The translations under genes and the position numbers were made by a program. Positions 18,154 through 25,897 of a DNA stretch of 64,000 nucleotides are shown here, in pieces. How positions within the stretch are numbered: the stretch's first letter is position 1; every line of letters begins with the position of its first letter. The notes beneath the pieces are model-generated. The model had not been told where the DNA came from. It saw only the letters and a program-made list of their open reading frames with translations, and searched no databases. This DNA comes from Candidatus Palauibacter polyketidifaciens. GTDB taxonomy: Bacteria > Gemmatimonadota > Gemmatimonadetes > Palauibacterales > Palauibacteraceae. Location of the stretch: assembly GCF_947581785.1 (NCBI RefSeq), contig NZ_CANPVO010000015.1:62001-126000 (forward strand). Direction: 5' to 3'.

Positions 18154-18354
18154 TCAGGCCGAGGGACTCGGCGCGTTGCCGTCCCGGCGGCTGAAGCCTT
18201 CGAACAAACCTTCGAGTCGGGCCAGACGTTCACGCACGTCCGCCATGTCCCGGGTCAGGGCCGTCAAGTCGCGGCGGATTCCCATCAGGACCGGCGCGAA
18301 TGTGCCGACGAGCGCGATGGTCGCCCCGATGATCGTCCAACCTTCTGCCGTCAT
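18154..18354 (-). CDS. Small single-TM coiled-coil protein
   Basis: 66 residues. ATG 18354 has a strong GAGGAG Shine-Dalgarno at normal spacing, which supports a real gene. MTAEGWTIIGATIALVGTFAPVLMG is one membrane helix; it is followed by RRDLTALTRDMADVRERLARLEGLFEGF, a short amphipathic coiled coil, and a polar tail. The EGWTIIG start and RERLARLEGLFEG end recur in small hypothetical proteins of many marine and sponge-associated bacteria. Comparable one-helix plus coil proteins lie at 20638, 25259 and 25898. Function unknown. Confidence 0.72.
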   Translation of the reverse strand: MTAEGWTIIGATIALVGTFAPVLMGIRRDLTALTRDMADVRERLARLEGLFEGFSRRDGNAPSPSA

Positions 18355-18463
18355 AACCGTCTCCTCGTGTCTCGGGTTCGTTGGTGTCTCGAACCCAAGT
18401 TCCGGGCAGGGCTCAATGTGCTATCAAGCGGGGGGTCCTTCAAGGTGATCGAAGGTCCACCGG

Positions 18464-18479
18464 CGTTCCCGCGGGAACG
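18464..18479. repeat. Exact CGTTCCCGCGGGAACG palindrome
   Basis: A perfect 16-bp palindrome, 16 bases beyond the stop of the 2-hydroxyacid dehydrogenase gene. The same sequence recurs at 49384-49399, also at a gene end. Confidence 0.75.
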
Positions 18480-18495
18480 TCCGCGGGCCTCGGAC

Positions 18496-19542
18496 TCAGT
18501 AGCCGCGCGCCTTGTCTACGCGGTTCTCCAGGGGGTCGCCGCGTTGGTAGCGGGAGATGTTGCGGACGATGAGGTCCGTCTCGCGCTGCCAGAAGTGTGC
18601 CGAGGTGCCGCCCACGTGCGGGGTGATGAGGACGTTATCCAGCCCCCACAGTGGGTGGCGGGACGGGAGCGGCTCCATCCTGAACACGTCCAGCATTGCG
18701 CCGCGCAGGTGTCCCCCCTCCAGCGCGCGGACGAGCGCGGGCTCATCCACGAGGGTGCCGCGGGCGAGGTTGATGAGCACGGCGCCCGGCTTCATGCGCG
18801 CGAGTTCCGCGGCGCCGAGCAGGCCCTTGGTCTCCGGCGTCTCGGGGGCGGTGAGGGCGACGAAATCCGAGGACGCCAGCAGTTCAGGCAGACGGTCGGG
18901 CGCGTCGAGGCGGGTGAGCTCGGGGGGCTTTGGGCCCACGGTTCGGCGAATGGCCTTAACTCGCATGCCGAGGGCGTGCGCGCGGCGGCCGAGCGCCGAT
19001 CCGATGCCGCCGTAGCCGACGATGCCGAGCGAGGCCCCGGCCACTTCGCCGGCGGCGGGCGCGGCGTGCAGGGGGCTGCGGGGCGAGTTCAGCGCGGACT
19101 GGACCCACTTGCGCTCGCGCTGCGCCCGCACCGCGAGGTCCAGGCCGCGGACGAAATAGAGGATGCCGGCCATGGCGTGGTCCGCCAGCGAGTCCGCGTA
19201 CATGCCCGCCGAGTTCGTGAAGATGACATCGCTCTCCCGCATCTCCTCGAACAGCGAGTTCCGCGCCCCGGCCGCGCCCGAGTGGAACCAGCGCAGCTTG
19301 CGGGCGGCGAGGAAGACGTCGCGCCGGATGCCCCACCCGCAGTAGACCTCCGCGTCGGCCACCGCTTCCAGAAGCTCCGAGGGCGTCACGCGCACGCCGT
19401 CGCCCGTCGCCTCGAGCGCGACGCGGACGGACTCGATCTCCCACTCCGGATCCAGCGCGCCGCGGATGCGGTCGAACGACCACTCCGGCATCGACCAGTG
19501 GGGGGTCTCCGGCGCGTACATCCAGATCACGAAGCGGCGCAA
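18496..19542 (-). CDS. D-2-hydroxyacid dehydrogenase (NAD-binding)
   Basis: A 348-residue oxidoreductase that interconverts a 2-keto acid and its D-2-hydroxy acid. Rossmann motif LGIVGYGGIGSALGRR lies near 170-185. The catalytic set is present: Arg in INLARGTLVDEPALV, Glu in MLDVFRMEPLP, and His in VLITPHVGGTSAHFW. The second GxGxxG position is followed by KAIRRT, which suggests NADP may be used. The N-terminal domain (FVIWMYAPETPHW) is atypical. It is 22 bases downstream of trpS and may share its transcript. Substrate unknown. Confidence 0.92.
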   Translation of the reverse strand: MRRFVIWMYAPETPHWSMPEWSFDRIRGALDPEWEIESVRVALEATGDGVRVTPSELLEAVADAEVYCGWGIRRDVFLAARKLRWFHSGAAGARNSLFEEMRESDVIFTNSAGMYADSLADHAMAGILYFVRGLDLAVRAQRERKWVQSALNSPRSPLHAAPAAGEVAGASLGIVGYGGIGSALGRRAHALGMRVKAIRRTVGPKPPELTRLDAPDRLPELLASSDFVALTAPETPETKGLLGAAELARMKPGAVLINLARGTLVDEPALVRALEGGHLRGAMLDVFRMEPLPSRHPLWGLDNVLITPHVGGTSAHFWQRETDLIVRNISRYQRGDPLENRVDKARGY

Positions 19543-19564
19543 GGCGACTCCCGGCGCTTGGGGC

Positions 19565-20641
19565 TCAGCCGCCGTCGCCCGCGGTGGCGGCCGCGGCGGT
19601 GGCGGCCGCGGCGAGGCGGGGCAGATCGGCGTCCAGCGTGCGGGGGCCGACGCCCATGCGCTCGCGCACGACCTCCATGGTGCGGGCGGCCTCGGCCCGG
19701 GCGCGCTCCGCCCCCGCCGCCAGGATCTCGATCACACGCTCCGGGTGCGCGCGCAACTCCGCCGCGCGTTCGCGCACCGGCGCGAGTTCCTCGGCCACGT
19801 TGTCCGCGAGCTGCCGCTTGCAGGCGACGCAGCCGATCCCCGCCGTCTGGCAGAGGATCTCGATCTCCTCCCGCTCCGCCGGATCGGTGAAGAACTCGTG
19901 CAGGGCGAAGACGTTGCACACGTGTGGATTCCCTGGATCGTCCTTCCGCACCCGCGCCGGGTCCGTGACCGCGGTGCGCAGCCGCGCCCACAGTTCGTCC
20001 GGCTCGGCCACCATGCGCACCGTGTTGTCCTTCGACTTCGACATCTTCGCCACGCCGTCGAGCCCGCGAACCCGAGCCCCCGTCCCGACCAGCGTCTCCG
20101 GCTCCGGGAAGACGTCGCCGAAGCGCGCGTTCCAGCGCCGCGCGACCTCCCGCGACAGCTCGAGGTGCTGGCGCTGGTCCTCGCCCACCGGCACGAAGTG
20201 CGCCCGGTAGAGGAGGATGTCGGCCGCCTGCAGCACCGGGTAGTTGAGGAGACCCGCATTCACCGACTCCCGGCCCTGGGACTTCTCCTTGAACTGCGTC
20301 ATCCGCCCCAGATCGCCCACTGGCGTGACCGTGTTGAACAGCCACTGGAGTTCGCTGTGATAGGGGACGTGCGACTGCGCGAAGAGCGTGCAGCGTTCCG
20401 GGTCGATCCCCGAGGCCACGAGCGACACCGTGAGATCGAACACGCGCCGCAGCAGATCCTCGCGCTCGTACTCGCGCGTGATCGCGTGCAGGTCGACGAT
20501 GCAGTAGTAGCACTCGTACTCGTCGACCATCGCCGCCCAGCGCCGGAACACCCCGAGATAGTTCCCGAGATGCGCGTGCCCCGTCGGCTGGATCCCGCTG
20601 AACACGCGCTTGCGCGGCCCCGGCGGGGCCCGGTCGGTCAT
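19565..20641 (-). CDS. trpS: Tryptophanyl-tRNA synthetase
   Basis: Charges tRNA-Trp. 358 residues, with RVFSGIQPTGHAHLGNYLG (HIGH-type motif, here GHAHLGN), PVGDLGRMTQFKEKS, YPVLQAADILLY, GEDQRQHLELSREVARR and KMSKSKDN (KMSKS loop near 210). It has the CVACKRQLADNV region near the anticodon-binding end and a long Ala-rich C-terminal tail. ATG 20641 overlaps the stop of the coiled-coil gene (ATGA), so the two are translationally coupled. Confidence 0.97.
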   Translation of the reverse strand: MTDRAPPGPRKRVFSGIQPTGHAHLGNYLGVFRRWAAMVDEYECYYCIVDLHAITREYEREDLLRRVFDLTVSLVASGIDPERCTLFAQSHVPYHSELQWLFNTVTPVGDLGRMTQFKEKSQGRESVNAGLLNYPVLQAADILLYRAHFVPVGEDQRQHLELSREVARRWNARFGDVFPEPETLVGTGARVRGLDGVAKMSKSKDNTVRMVAEPDELWARLRTAVTDPARVRKDDPGNPHVCNVFALHEFFTDPAEREEIEILCQTAGIGCVACKRQLADNVAEELAPVRERAAELRAHPERVIEILAAGAERARAEAARTMEVVRERMGVGPRTLDADLPRLAAAATAAAATAGDGG

Positions 20642-21129
20642 TGCGCGCCGACCTCCAGCGTCTCGCGAGCGCGGATCAGGTCGCTCAGTTCCCGAACGTC
20701 CTCCCGAAGCTCCTCTCGGAGACCCGCAATCTCCTCCCGAAGCTCCTCACGGAGACCCGCCATCTCCGCACGAAACTCCTCGCGGAGACCCGCCACGCTC
20801 GCGTGCAGTTCTTCGCGAAGGGCCGTGACGTCCTCGCGAATAACCGTAACGTCCTCCTGGAGGGCCGTGACCTGCACTTCCAGGCGGGTCGCTCGGGTGA
20901 CGAGTTCGATCTGCGTCGCGTGAAGGGCGTTCGTCCGCTCCCACAGCAGGGAGAAGCCTCCCATCACGACCGTGAGCGCGAGGGTGAGCGAGAGGCTCAG
21001 GTTCCACCGCGTGATCATGATCCCGTCCGCGACGCGGCGCCCTTCCGCGCGCGAACGGCGGCCCGCAGCGGCGGCGGGCTTGCCGGCCACCGTCCGGGGT
21101 TTTGCTGCGTCTGTGTTCGATTCGGACAT
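20638..21129 (-). CDS. One-TM protein with 11-residue coiled-coil repeats
   Basis: 163 residues from ATG 21129 (AGGGA upstream); the frame extends to 21204 without better signals. Basic N-terminus, one membrane helix (MITRWNLSLSLTLALTVVMGG, then FSLLWERT), then a long coil in which GLREELREEIA-type 11-mers repeat (FRAEMAGLREE, LREEIAGLREE, LREDVRELSDL). It is clearly a paralogue of the 25259-25675 protein (ITITRWSLGLFITFALSVV; ending MRELAELIRD). Coupled to trpS by a 4-base overlap. Role unknown; an oligomeric scaffold at the membrane is a guess. Confidence 0.75.
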   Translation of the reverse strand: MSESNTDAAKPRTVAGKPAAAAGRRSRAEGRRVADGIMITRWNLSLSLTLALTVVMGGFSLLWERTNALHATQIELVTRATRLEVQVTALQEDVTVIREDVTALREELHASVAGLREEFRAEMAGLREELREEIAGLREELREDVRELSDLIRARETLEVGAQ

Positions 21130-21281
21130 TGAGGATCCCTGGGATGACGTGAACGTAACCCGTTGGCGTGCCGCGCGGAAACTTCCGGCGGCAGCGCCAA
21201 CCACAGCATCGCAGGGGTCCTCAACGGACGATCAACGGCGGCGGACGACGACGTCGGGCGTAGGGGCCGGACACGCGGCCG

Positions 21282-22412
21282 TCAGGCGGGGGCTGCGGCC
21301 TCCCGGTGGGTTCCGTGGGCTTGGAGGATGGCTTCGACCAGGGGATCGGTGCCGAAGCGGATGGGGTCGGTGGCGGGGAGGCCGGTGACGTCGCGGGCGT
21401 GGCGGACGGCGGCGCGGGCGTCGTCTTCGGGGATGTCGTACGTGGCGAGGGAGACGCCGATCACGCGGCCGGGGACGTCGGGACAGGCCCACGCCAGCGC
21501 GTCCTCGTAGCGGCGGATCACTTCGTCCAGTTCCGGGAGCACGACCCAACTGTGGTTGCCGCCGTAGATGCGGGGGCGGCTCGGCATCCAGGTGAGGATC
21601 ATCGCGTGCGGCAGCGTGCCGTGCAGGAGGCCGTGCGTGACGCCGGAGTAACCGGGGTGCATGAGCGAGCCCTGGCCTTCGACGAGGACGATGTCGACGC
21701 CCTCGCCGTCCTCGCCGCGGGCCGCCTCGAGCGTGAGGCGCTCGGCGGCGCCGGAGATGAAGTCCGACACCACCGCGTCCACGGCGATGCCCGTGCCGGC
21801 GATGAGGATCCCCGTCTGTCCCGTGGCCGCGAAGCCGGCGCGCACGCCCCGGGCCCGCAGGGCGCGCTGCAACTCGAGCGAGACCGTCATCTTGCCCGTG
21901 TTGCAGTCGGTGCCGACGGTGAGCACCCGGAACGCGTCCGTCGCCATGGCCCGGCCCGCGCCCACCGGCAGATCCGGGGGCGGTTTGCGGAGGTCGAACA
22001 GCGTGCAGCCGTGCCGGTCCGCCAGCGCCGCCAGCTCGGGATCGTTGCAGAGGAAGAAGTGAAGGCCGCTGATGATGTCGAGCCCTTCCTCGAGCGCGGC
22101 CACGAGCACGGCCCGCCACGCCTCGGGGAGCTGCCCTCCCTGGGGCGCGATCCCCACGAGAAGGGCCTCAGGGCGGGGTTCGGCCGCGAGCGCCTCGGCG
22201 AAGGTCGCGACGATGGGGATGTCGCCGCCGAAGCCCAGCGTCTCCCCCACGGTGCTGCCGGCGAAGCGGGAATCGATGACGGCGCCCACCCGCTCCGGCT
22301 GGTAGCGCACGGCGGACGAGGCGGTCTTCGCCGTCTCGACCCCGAAGGCCCCCTCCGCGAGGATCGCGAGCCGAGAGGAGGAAAGCCGCTTCCGCCCCGG
22401 GCCCGGGCTCAT
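21282..22412 (-). CDS. DUF1611 P-loop protein, DgcN-like
   Basis: 376 residues. The C-terminal P-loop domain carries VLTVGTDCNTGKMTVSLEL (Walker A-like, near 166-184), ATGQTGILIAGTGIAVDAVVSDF and IVLVEGQGSLMHPGYSGVT. The N-terminal Rossmann-like part holds GIAPQGGQLPEAWR. This is the DUF1611/PF07755 family, whose member DgcN is an acyltransferase of D-glutamate breakdown, usually beside the epimerase-like DgcA. No DgcA is visible here; instead the gene overlaps the PspA gene by four bases. Biochemical role in this organism is therefore inferred only. Confidence 0.88.
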   Translation of the reverse strand: MSPGPGRKRLSSSRLAILAEGAFGVETAKTASSAVRYQPERVGAVIDSRFAGSTVGETLGFGGDIPIVATFAEALAAEPRPEALLVGIAPQGGQLPEAWRAVLVAALEEGLDIISGLHFFLCNDPELAALADRHGCTLFDLRKPPPDLPVGAGRAMATDAFRVLTVGTDCNTGKMTVSLELQRALRARGVRAGFAATGQTGILIAGTGIAVDAVVSDFISGAAERLTLEAARGEDGEGVDIVLVEGQGSLMHPGYSGVTHGLLHGTLPHAMILTWMPSRPRIYGGNHSWVVLPELDEVIRRYEDALAWACPDVPGRVIGVSLATYDIPEDDARAAVRHARDVTGLPATDPIRFGTDPLVEAILQAHGTHREAAAPA

Positions 22413-23269
22413 TCGCTCTCGGCCCGCTCCGTCTCGCCGGACTCGCCCAGCAGCTCGAGGAGTTCCGCCTCGGGGATCTCCTCCACGTCATCCGCGTCGC
22501 CGGCTTCAGCCGCCCCCGACCCGGAATCCGCCTCCGACCCGGCGTCCTCGCCGGAGCCGAGCGCCTTCACGTCCTCGGGCTCGCCGGAGGAGAGGAGACC
22601 CATGGAGGCCTTCATCTCCAGCAGCTTGTCCTCCACCGCTGCGTCGCCCCCCGCCTCCAGCGCCTTGAACTCGCTGAGGAGCGTGTCGCCGGTGAGTTCT
22701 TCGGTGACCTCCGCGCTCGCGAGCGCCTGGCGCTCCGCCTGTTCGATCCTCTCGGTCATCTGATCGAAGGCGCGGAAGGCGCTCTTGTCGTGAAGCCCCT
22801 GCATCGTGTCGTGGATGCGCTTCTGGGCCTCCGCGCGCTTCTGCTTCGCGATGAGGAGGTTCTTCTTGCGCTTCGCCTCCTCGATCTTCGCGTTCAGCTG
22901 GCGCAGCGAGTCCTTGAGCTTCTCCGTTTCGGCACGGTGGTTCTGCCACTGCGCCTCCAGCTCGCGCGCGTGCTCGGCGTGCTCCTGCCCGCGCACGAGC
23001 GCCTGGCGCGCGAGGTCATCGCGGCCCTCGCGGATCGCCAGCCGCGCCCGCCGCTCCCACTCCTGCGCCGTGGAGCGCGACTCCTCGAACTGCGCCCGCA
23101 GCTTGCGTTCGTCGGCGATCGCGACCGCCACCTCCTGCTTCGCCTGGGCGAGCTGGCGGCGCATGTCCTCGATAATCGTGGTGAGCATCTTCTCGGGATT
23201 TTCAGCCCGAGCGATGAGGTCGTTGAGATTCGATCGAATCAGCCGGGAAAGACGGTCCAGGACACCCAT
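22409..23269 (-). CDS. pspA: PspA/IM30 family membrane-stress protein
   Basis: 286 residues from ATG 23269 (MGVLDRLSRLIRSNLNDLIA, the amphipathic helix that binds stressed membrane). The long helical hairpin follows (AENPEKMLTTIIEDMRRQLAQ, then coiled coil to about residue 215). PspA/Vipp1 proteins polymerise on the inner membrane and limit proton leak. Unlike E. coli PspA it has an acidic tail of ~65 residues (GEDAGSEADSGSGAAEAGD...EIPEAELLELLGE). It is in a group with YbjN-like and PspB-like genes just upstream; no PspF or PspC is visible. Confidence 0.93.
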   Translation of the reverse strand: MGVLDRLSRLIRSNLNDLIARAENPEKMLTTIIEDMRRQLAQAKQEVAVAIADERKLRAQFEESRSTAQEWERRARLAIREGRDDLARQALVRGQEHAEHARELEAQWQNHRAETEKLKDSLRQLNAKIEEAKRKKNLLIAKQKRAEAQKRIHDTMQGLHDKSAFRAFDQMTERIEQAERQALASAEVTEELTGDTLLSEFKALEAGGDAAVEDKLLEMKASMGLLSSGEPEDVKALGSGEDAGSEADSGSGAAEAGDADDVEEIPEAELLELLGESGETERAESE

Positions 23270-23298
23270 GGTGTATGCTCGTTTCCTGTGCTTGCTCG

Positions 23299-23703
23299 TC
23301 AGTCGGTAGATATGTCGGCGGTGAGGCTGTCCCAATGGGAGGTCAGCGCGAGCGTGAGGCTCTCGAGCGTGGCGCGGAACTCGGAGAAGTCGAGGTTCTC
23401 CAGTTCCAGCGTGTCGCTCAGGATGACCTCCCCGTCCTCGAGGCCGTAGGCCCCGTGGATGAGATCCACCGCGTTCAACTCCAGGAGCCTCCGGTAGAGC
23501 GCAAGCTGGTCCTCATCATCGATCGGGAGGTCGCGGATGTCCGCCCGGCACACGAGCACGGGCGGCTGGTAGTTCACCAGGATCCTCGGCTGCCGCTCGG
23601 CGCTCGCCCCGTCGGGGTGGACGATCCACAGTCCCTCGTCGAGTTCCTGGTAGTCCGCTTCGGTGCGGATGAGGAAGCTCTCTATGTCCTCTCTGTTCAG
23701 CAT
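23299..23703 (-). CDS. YbjN-like / CesT-fold small protein of the Psp cluster
   Basis: 134 residues. Start MLNREDIESFLIRTEADYQELDEGLW; ILVNYQPPVLVCRADIRDLP and LYRRLLELNAVDLIHGAYGLEDGEVIL follow the alternating pattern of YbjN or type III secretion chaperone-like folds, which bind partner proteins. It lies between pspA and the small membrane gene and starts on the latter's stop (TGATG), so they share a transcript. Probably a cytosolic adaptor for the Psp response. Confidence 0.83.
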   Translation of the reverse strand: MLNREDIESFLIRTEADYQELDEGLWIVHPDGASAERQPRILVNYQPPVLVCRADIRDLPIDDEDQLALYRRLLELNAVDLIHGAYGLEDGEVILSDTLELENLDFSEFRATLESLTLALTSHWDSLTADISTD

Positions 23704-23996
23704 CAGTTCGGCCCCCGCAGTCGTGAATCGGGTCGCCCTTCCGGGCGAGACTCATCCGATGGCGCCCTGCCCCGGAGCCCGCCGCCCTCGAGGAGGCGGG
23801 TCATGAAGCGCTGCTCCTCCGTCAACCGGTCCACCTGGCCCGCCAGCAGCGCGACATGCTCACGCAGACGCTCGATCTCGTCATCCCCGCCGGGTTCCAC
23901 CGGCGTGGGCGACGGGCGGGCCGCGAACCATTTCTGGGCCACTTCCCCGAACGTGACGAGCGCCACGATGATGATGATGAAGACGAAGACGCTCAT
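23703..23996 (-). CDS. PspB-like one-TM protein
   Basis: 97 residues. MSVFVFIIIIVALVTFGEVAQKWFA is a membrane helix at the extreme N-terminus. It is followed by a Pro-rich linker and a coiled coil, EIERLREHVALLAGQVDRLTEEQRFMTRLLE. That is the architecture of PspB, the sensor subunit of phage-shock systems, though identity is too low to be sure by eye. It is the first gene of a pspB-like / ybjN-like / pspA set. Confidence 0.7.
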   Translation of the reverse strand: MSVFVFIIIIVALVTFGEVAQKWFAARPSPTPVEPGGDDEIERLREHVALLAGQVDRLTEEQRFMTRLLEGGGLRGRAPSDESRPEGRPDSRLRGPN

Positions 23997-24203
23997 CGCC
24001 GTCCTTGACGCAACTGGTACCGCCCGGGTCCGGCCGCCATCGGCGAAACGAACCTACGAGGCGGACCGGACCGGAGTTTCCCCGCAGACGGCCGCGCAAG
24101 CCGGCGAAAGCGGCCGTGCGAACCGGCGACGGCGGGCCATGATAACGCCGGAACACCCGCCACGTAACCCGCAGACGGGGCATCAACCGCCACGCCGTTG
24201 GCG

Positions 24204-24497
24204 TCAGACCGATCCGGGCGCGACAGTGAGGCGAACCCCCAGCGCGTCAAGAACCCTCATCACCGTACCGAGTCGCGGGTCACGCTCGCCGGATAGCGAC
24301 TTGTACAGGCTCGGACGGCCCAGTTGCGCCCCCCGGGCGACCGTCGTCATGCCCATAGCACGGGCGACGTTGCCGACCGCCTTCGCGAAGAACTCCGGAT
24401 CGTTCTCCGCCAGCGCGGCCTTCAGGTATTCGATGCGCGCTTCGTCATCATCGAGAAACTCAGCGCTGTCCCAAGGGGTGTAGGTTTCGCCGCTCAC
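24204..24497 (-). CDS. HigA-like antitoxin (addiction module antidote protein)
   Basis: 97 residues with a Cro/C1-type helix-turn-helix: EYLKAALAENDPEFFAKAVGNVARAMGMTTVARGAQ, then GRPSLYKSLSGERDPRLGTVMRVLDALGVRL. This is the putative addiction module antidote (TIGR02684-type) family, which neutralises a RelE/HigB-like toxin and binds the operon palindrome. GTG 24497 has a GAGGAGGAG Shine-Dalgarno. The partner toxin just upstream is broken, while the antitoxin frame and operator are intact, so it may be kept as an orphan repressor or as an anti-addiction module. Confidence 0.9.
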   Translation of the reverse strand: MSGETYTPWDSAEFLDDDEARIEYLKAALAENDPEFFAKAVGNVARAMGMTTVARGAQLGRPSLYKSLSGERDPRLGTVMRVLDALGVRLTVAPGSV

Positions 24498-24509
24498 GCC
24501 GCCTCCTCC

Positions 24510-24662
24510 TCAGAGCTCGCCCGCCATGCGCCGGGCGCGTTCGCCGAAGTTGCCCTCGACGACGCGGTCGATGCGAACGACGATCCGCGCAAGGGCTCGC
24601 CTGTCGCGCAGGCTCTTCAACCATCGGAGAAACGTCTAGCTCTTGACGACGGTGTATTCTAC
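24510..24662 (-). pseudogene. Broken HigB/RelE-like toxin
   Basis: Directly upstream of the antitoxin, one frame reads EYTVVKS-stop-TFLRWLKSLRDRR, then ALARIVVRIDRVVEGNFGE. Members of the Gp49/HigB-like family typically read YTVVKSETFARWLRGLRDRRA.ARI..RIDRL..GN.GD, so the TAG is one base from an expected GAG. The codon at the start position is GTA, not ATG or GTG. After NFGE the frame loses similarity and stops at 24512-24510, so roughly the C-terminal half is missing. At least three lesions make this a dead toxin. Confidence 0.72.
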
Positions 24663-24667
24663 GGGAG

Positions 24668-24697
24668 GACAAGTGTATCCCATTGGATACACTTGTC
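24668..24697. promoter_or_regulatory. Palindromic operator of the toxin-antitoxin operon
   Basis: GACAAGTGTATCC and GGATACACTTGTC form a perfect 13-bp inverted repeat around CATT. It is just before the dead toxin's start position, where HigA-type antitoxins bind to repress their own promoter. It is AT-rich for this region and perfectly conserved. Confidence 0.75.
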
Positions 24698-24940
24698 AAG
24701 CCCGAGGCACGGGCACGTCGACGGACGTGGCCCTCTCCTCCTGTGCGTTTCTTCGGGTCGCCAATGGTGTCTTCTCCCTGTTCCGCCATATGAACGTCAG
24801 CCGTGTCGGCACGGTCACACAAAAGATCGCGGAGGAGATCAACGGGTTATGAAGAGAAGACGGCGGCTGCGGCGGCGAAGCCGGCATAACGCGGGGGCTC
24901 GCGCCACGGAACCCGCAGGAGGCATTCCATATGTAGTGCG

Positions 24941-25218
24941 ATGAATAACCCGGCCTCCACTCCCATTCCCCCCAAAAAAGGAAAGCCGAAGGGCTGCTAT
25001 CCGGACAAGGCGCTCTCGGCCCAGTTCGTGCGCGCGGCGCCGCCGGGCCGGTACGCGACGGCAACACGCTGTACCCGTTCGTGCAGGAGAGCGGAGCCCG
25101 GAGCTGAGTGCAGCACCTCGTCATCCGCGGGCGGCGCCACGACGTGGGATTCGGCAGCGTCGCGCTCGTCTCGCTGGCCGAGGCCCGGGTGAAGGCGCGG
25201 GCGAACCGCAAACGGTAG
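24941..25218 (+). pseudogene. Truncated tyrosine-integrase N-terminus (DUF4102 arm-binding domain)
   Basis: The frame starts at ATG 24941 and reads KPKGCYPDKALSAQFVRAAP, then PGRYA. A one-base deletion near 25054 shifts it to DGNTLYPFVQESGARS, TGA (25105-25107) then replaces an expected Trp codon, and the frame continues VQHLVIRGRRHDVGFGSVAL, VSLAEARVKARANRKR up to TAG 25216-25218. This is the standard N-terminal arm-binding domain of tyrosine recombinases; the catalytic domain is missing. No att repeats were identified. It marks an old mobile-element insertion beside the toxin-antitoxin remains. Confidence 0.8.
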
Positions 25219-25258
25219 CCCGAATCGCTAGCTTGAGATCATCGTCGAAGGAGCCTCC

Positions 25259-25675
25259 ATGCCCGGACCGAAAGCAGACACACCCGAAGCCGGTGCGGAT
25301 GCCGGGCGGACGCGCGTTGACCCCCGCCGATCCCGCACGCGCGTTCAACCAACGGGAGCCACGGACGGCATCACGATCACCCGCTGGAGCCTGGGACTCT
25401 TCATCACGTTCGCGCTCTCCGTCGTGACCGCGGCCTTCACCCTCGTCTGGAACCAGACCCTGAAGCTCGGTGACACACAGGTGCAACTCGTCGCCCACGT
25501 CGCCGGTCTGGATGCGCGGATGATCAGTCTCGAGACGCGTGTGGCCGGCGTCGAGACGGAGGTGCGCGACCTGCGCGCGGAGGTACGCGTGGAGATCGGC
25601 GGTCTGCGCGAGCAGATGCGCGAACTCGCCGAGCTCATCCGCGACCCGGAACCGCCTCGTCCGCCGTCCCAGTAG
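25259..25675 (+). CDS. One-TM coiled-coil protein, paralogue of the 20638-21129 gene
   Basis: 138 residues; ATG 25259 with AAGGAG upstream. Basic, disordered N-terminus, then ITITRWSLGLFITFALSVV and TAAFTLVWNQTLKLGD as a membrane helix. The periplasmic or cytosolic coil is GLDARMISLETRVAGVETEV, RDLRAEVRVEIGGLREQMRE, LAELIRD. Helix and coil end match the 20638-21129 protein. It follows the dead integrase by 40 bases. Function unknown. Confidence 0.75.
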   Translation: MPGPKADTPEAGADAGRTRVDPRRSRTRVQPTGATDGITITRWSLGLFITFALSVVTAAFTLVWNQTLKLGDTQVQLVAHVAGLDARMISLETRVAGVETEVRDLRAEVRVEIGGLREQMRELAELIRDPEPPRPPSQ

Positions 25676-25897
25676 GTGACACGCCCCCGCTTCAGGGGCC
25701 GGTCCAGGGGTCCAGGACGTCGATTGCCAACTCCCGCAATAGGGTGCTTGCCCCTTGGGCTTGGGCGCCGCGACACACTTGAGGCCGGGTTCGGTTGATA
25801 CGACATTGAACGTCGCCGGGAGGTTCGGTGCAGACGGGCGAACGCGGCCGCACGGCGCGCATCGCACTTCGAACCTCCTGTGGAAGGCGTGGAAACG

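Noticed and set aside
24643-24852. 69-codon plus-strand frame between the operator and the integrase remnant
   Set aside because: It crosses the toxin operator, has no ribosome-binding site and resembles no family; 24698-24940 otherwise shows nothing I can support.
25676-25897. Possible gene in the 222-base gap
   Set aside because: No frame with a start signal or recognisable product; nothing else seen.
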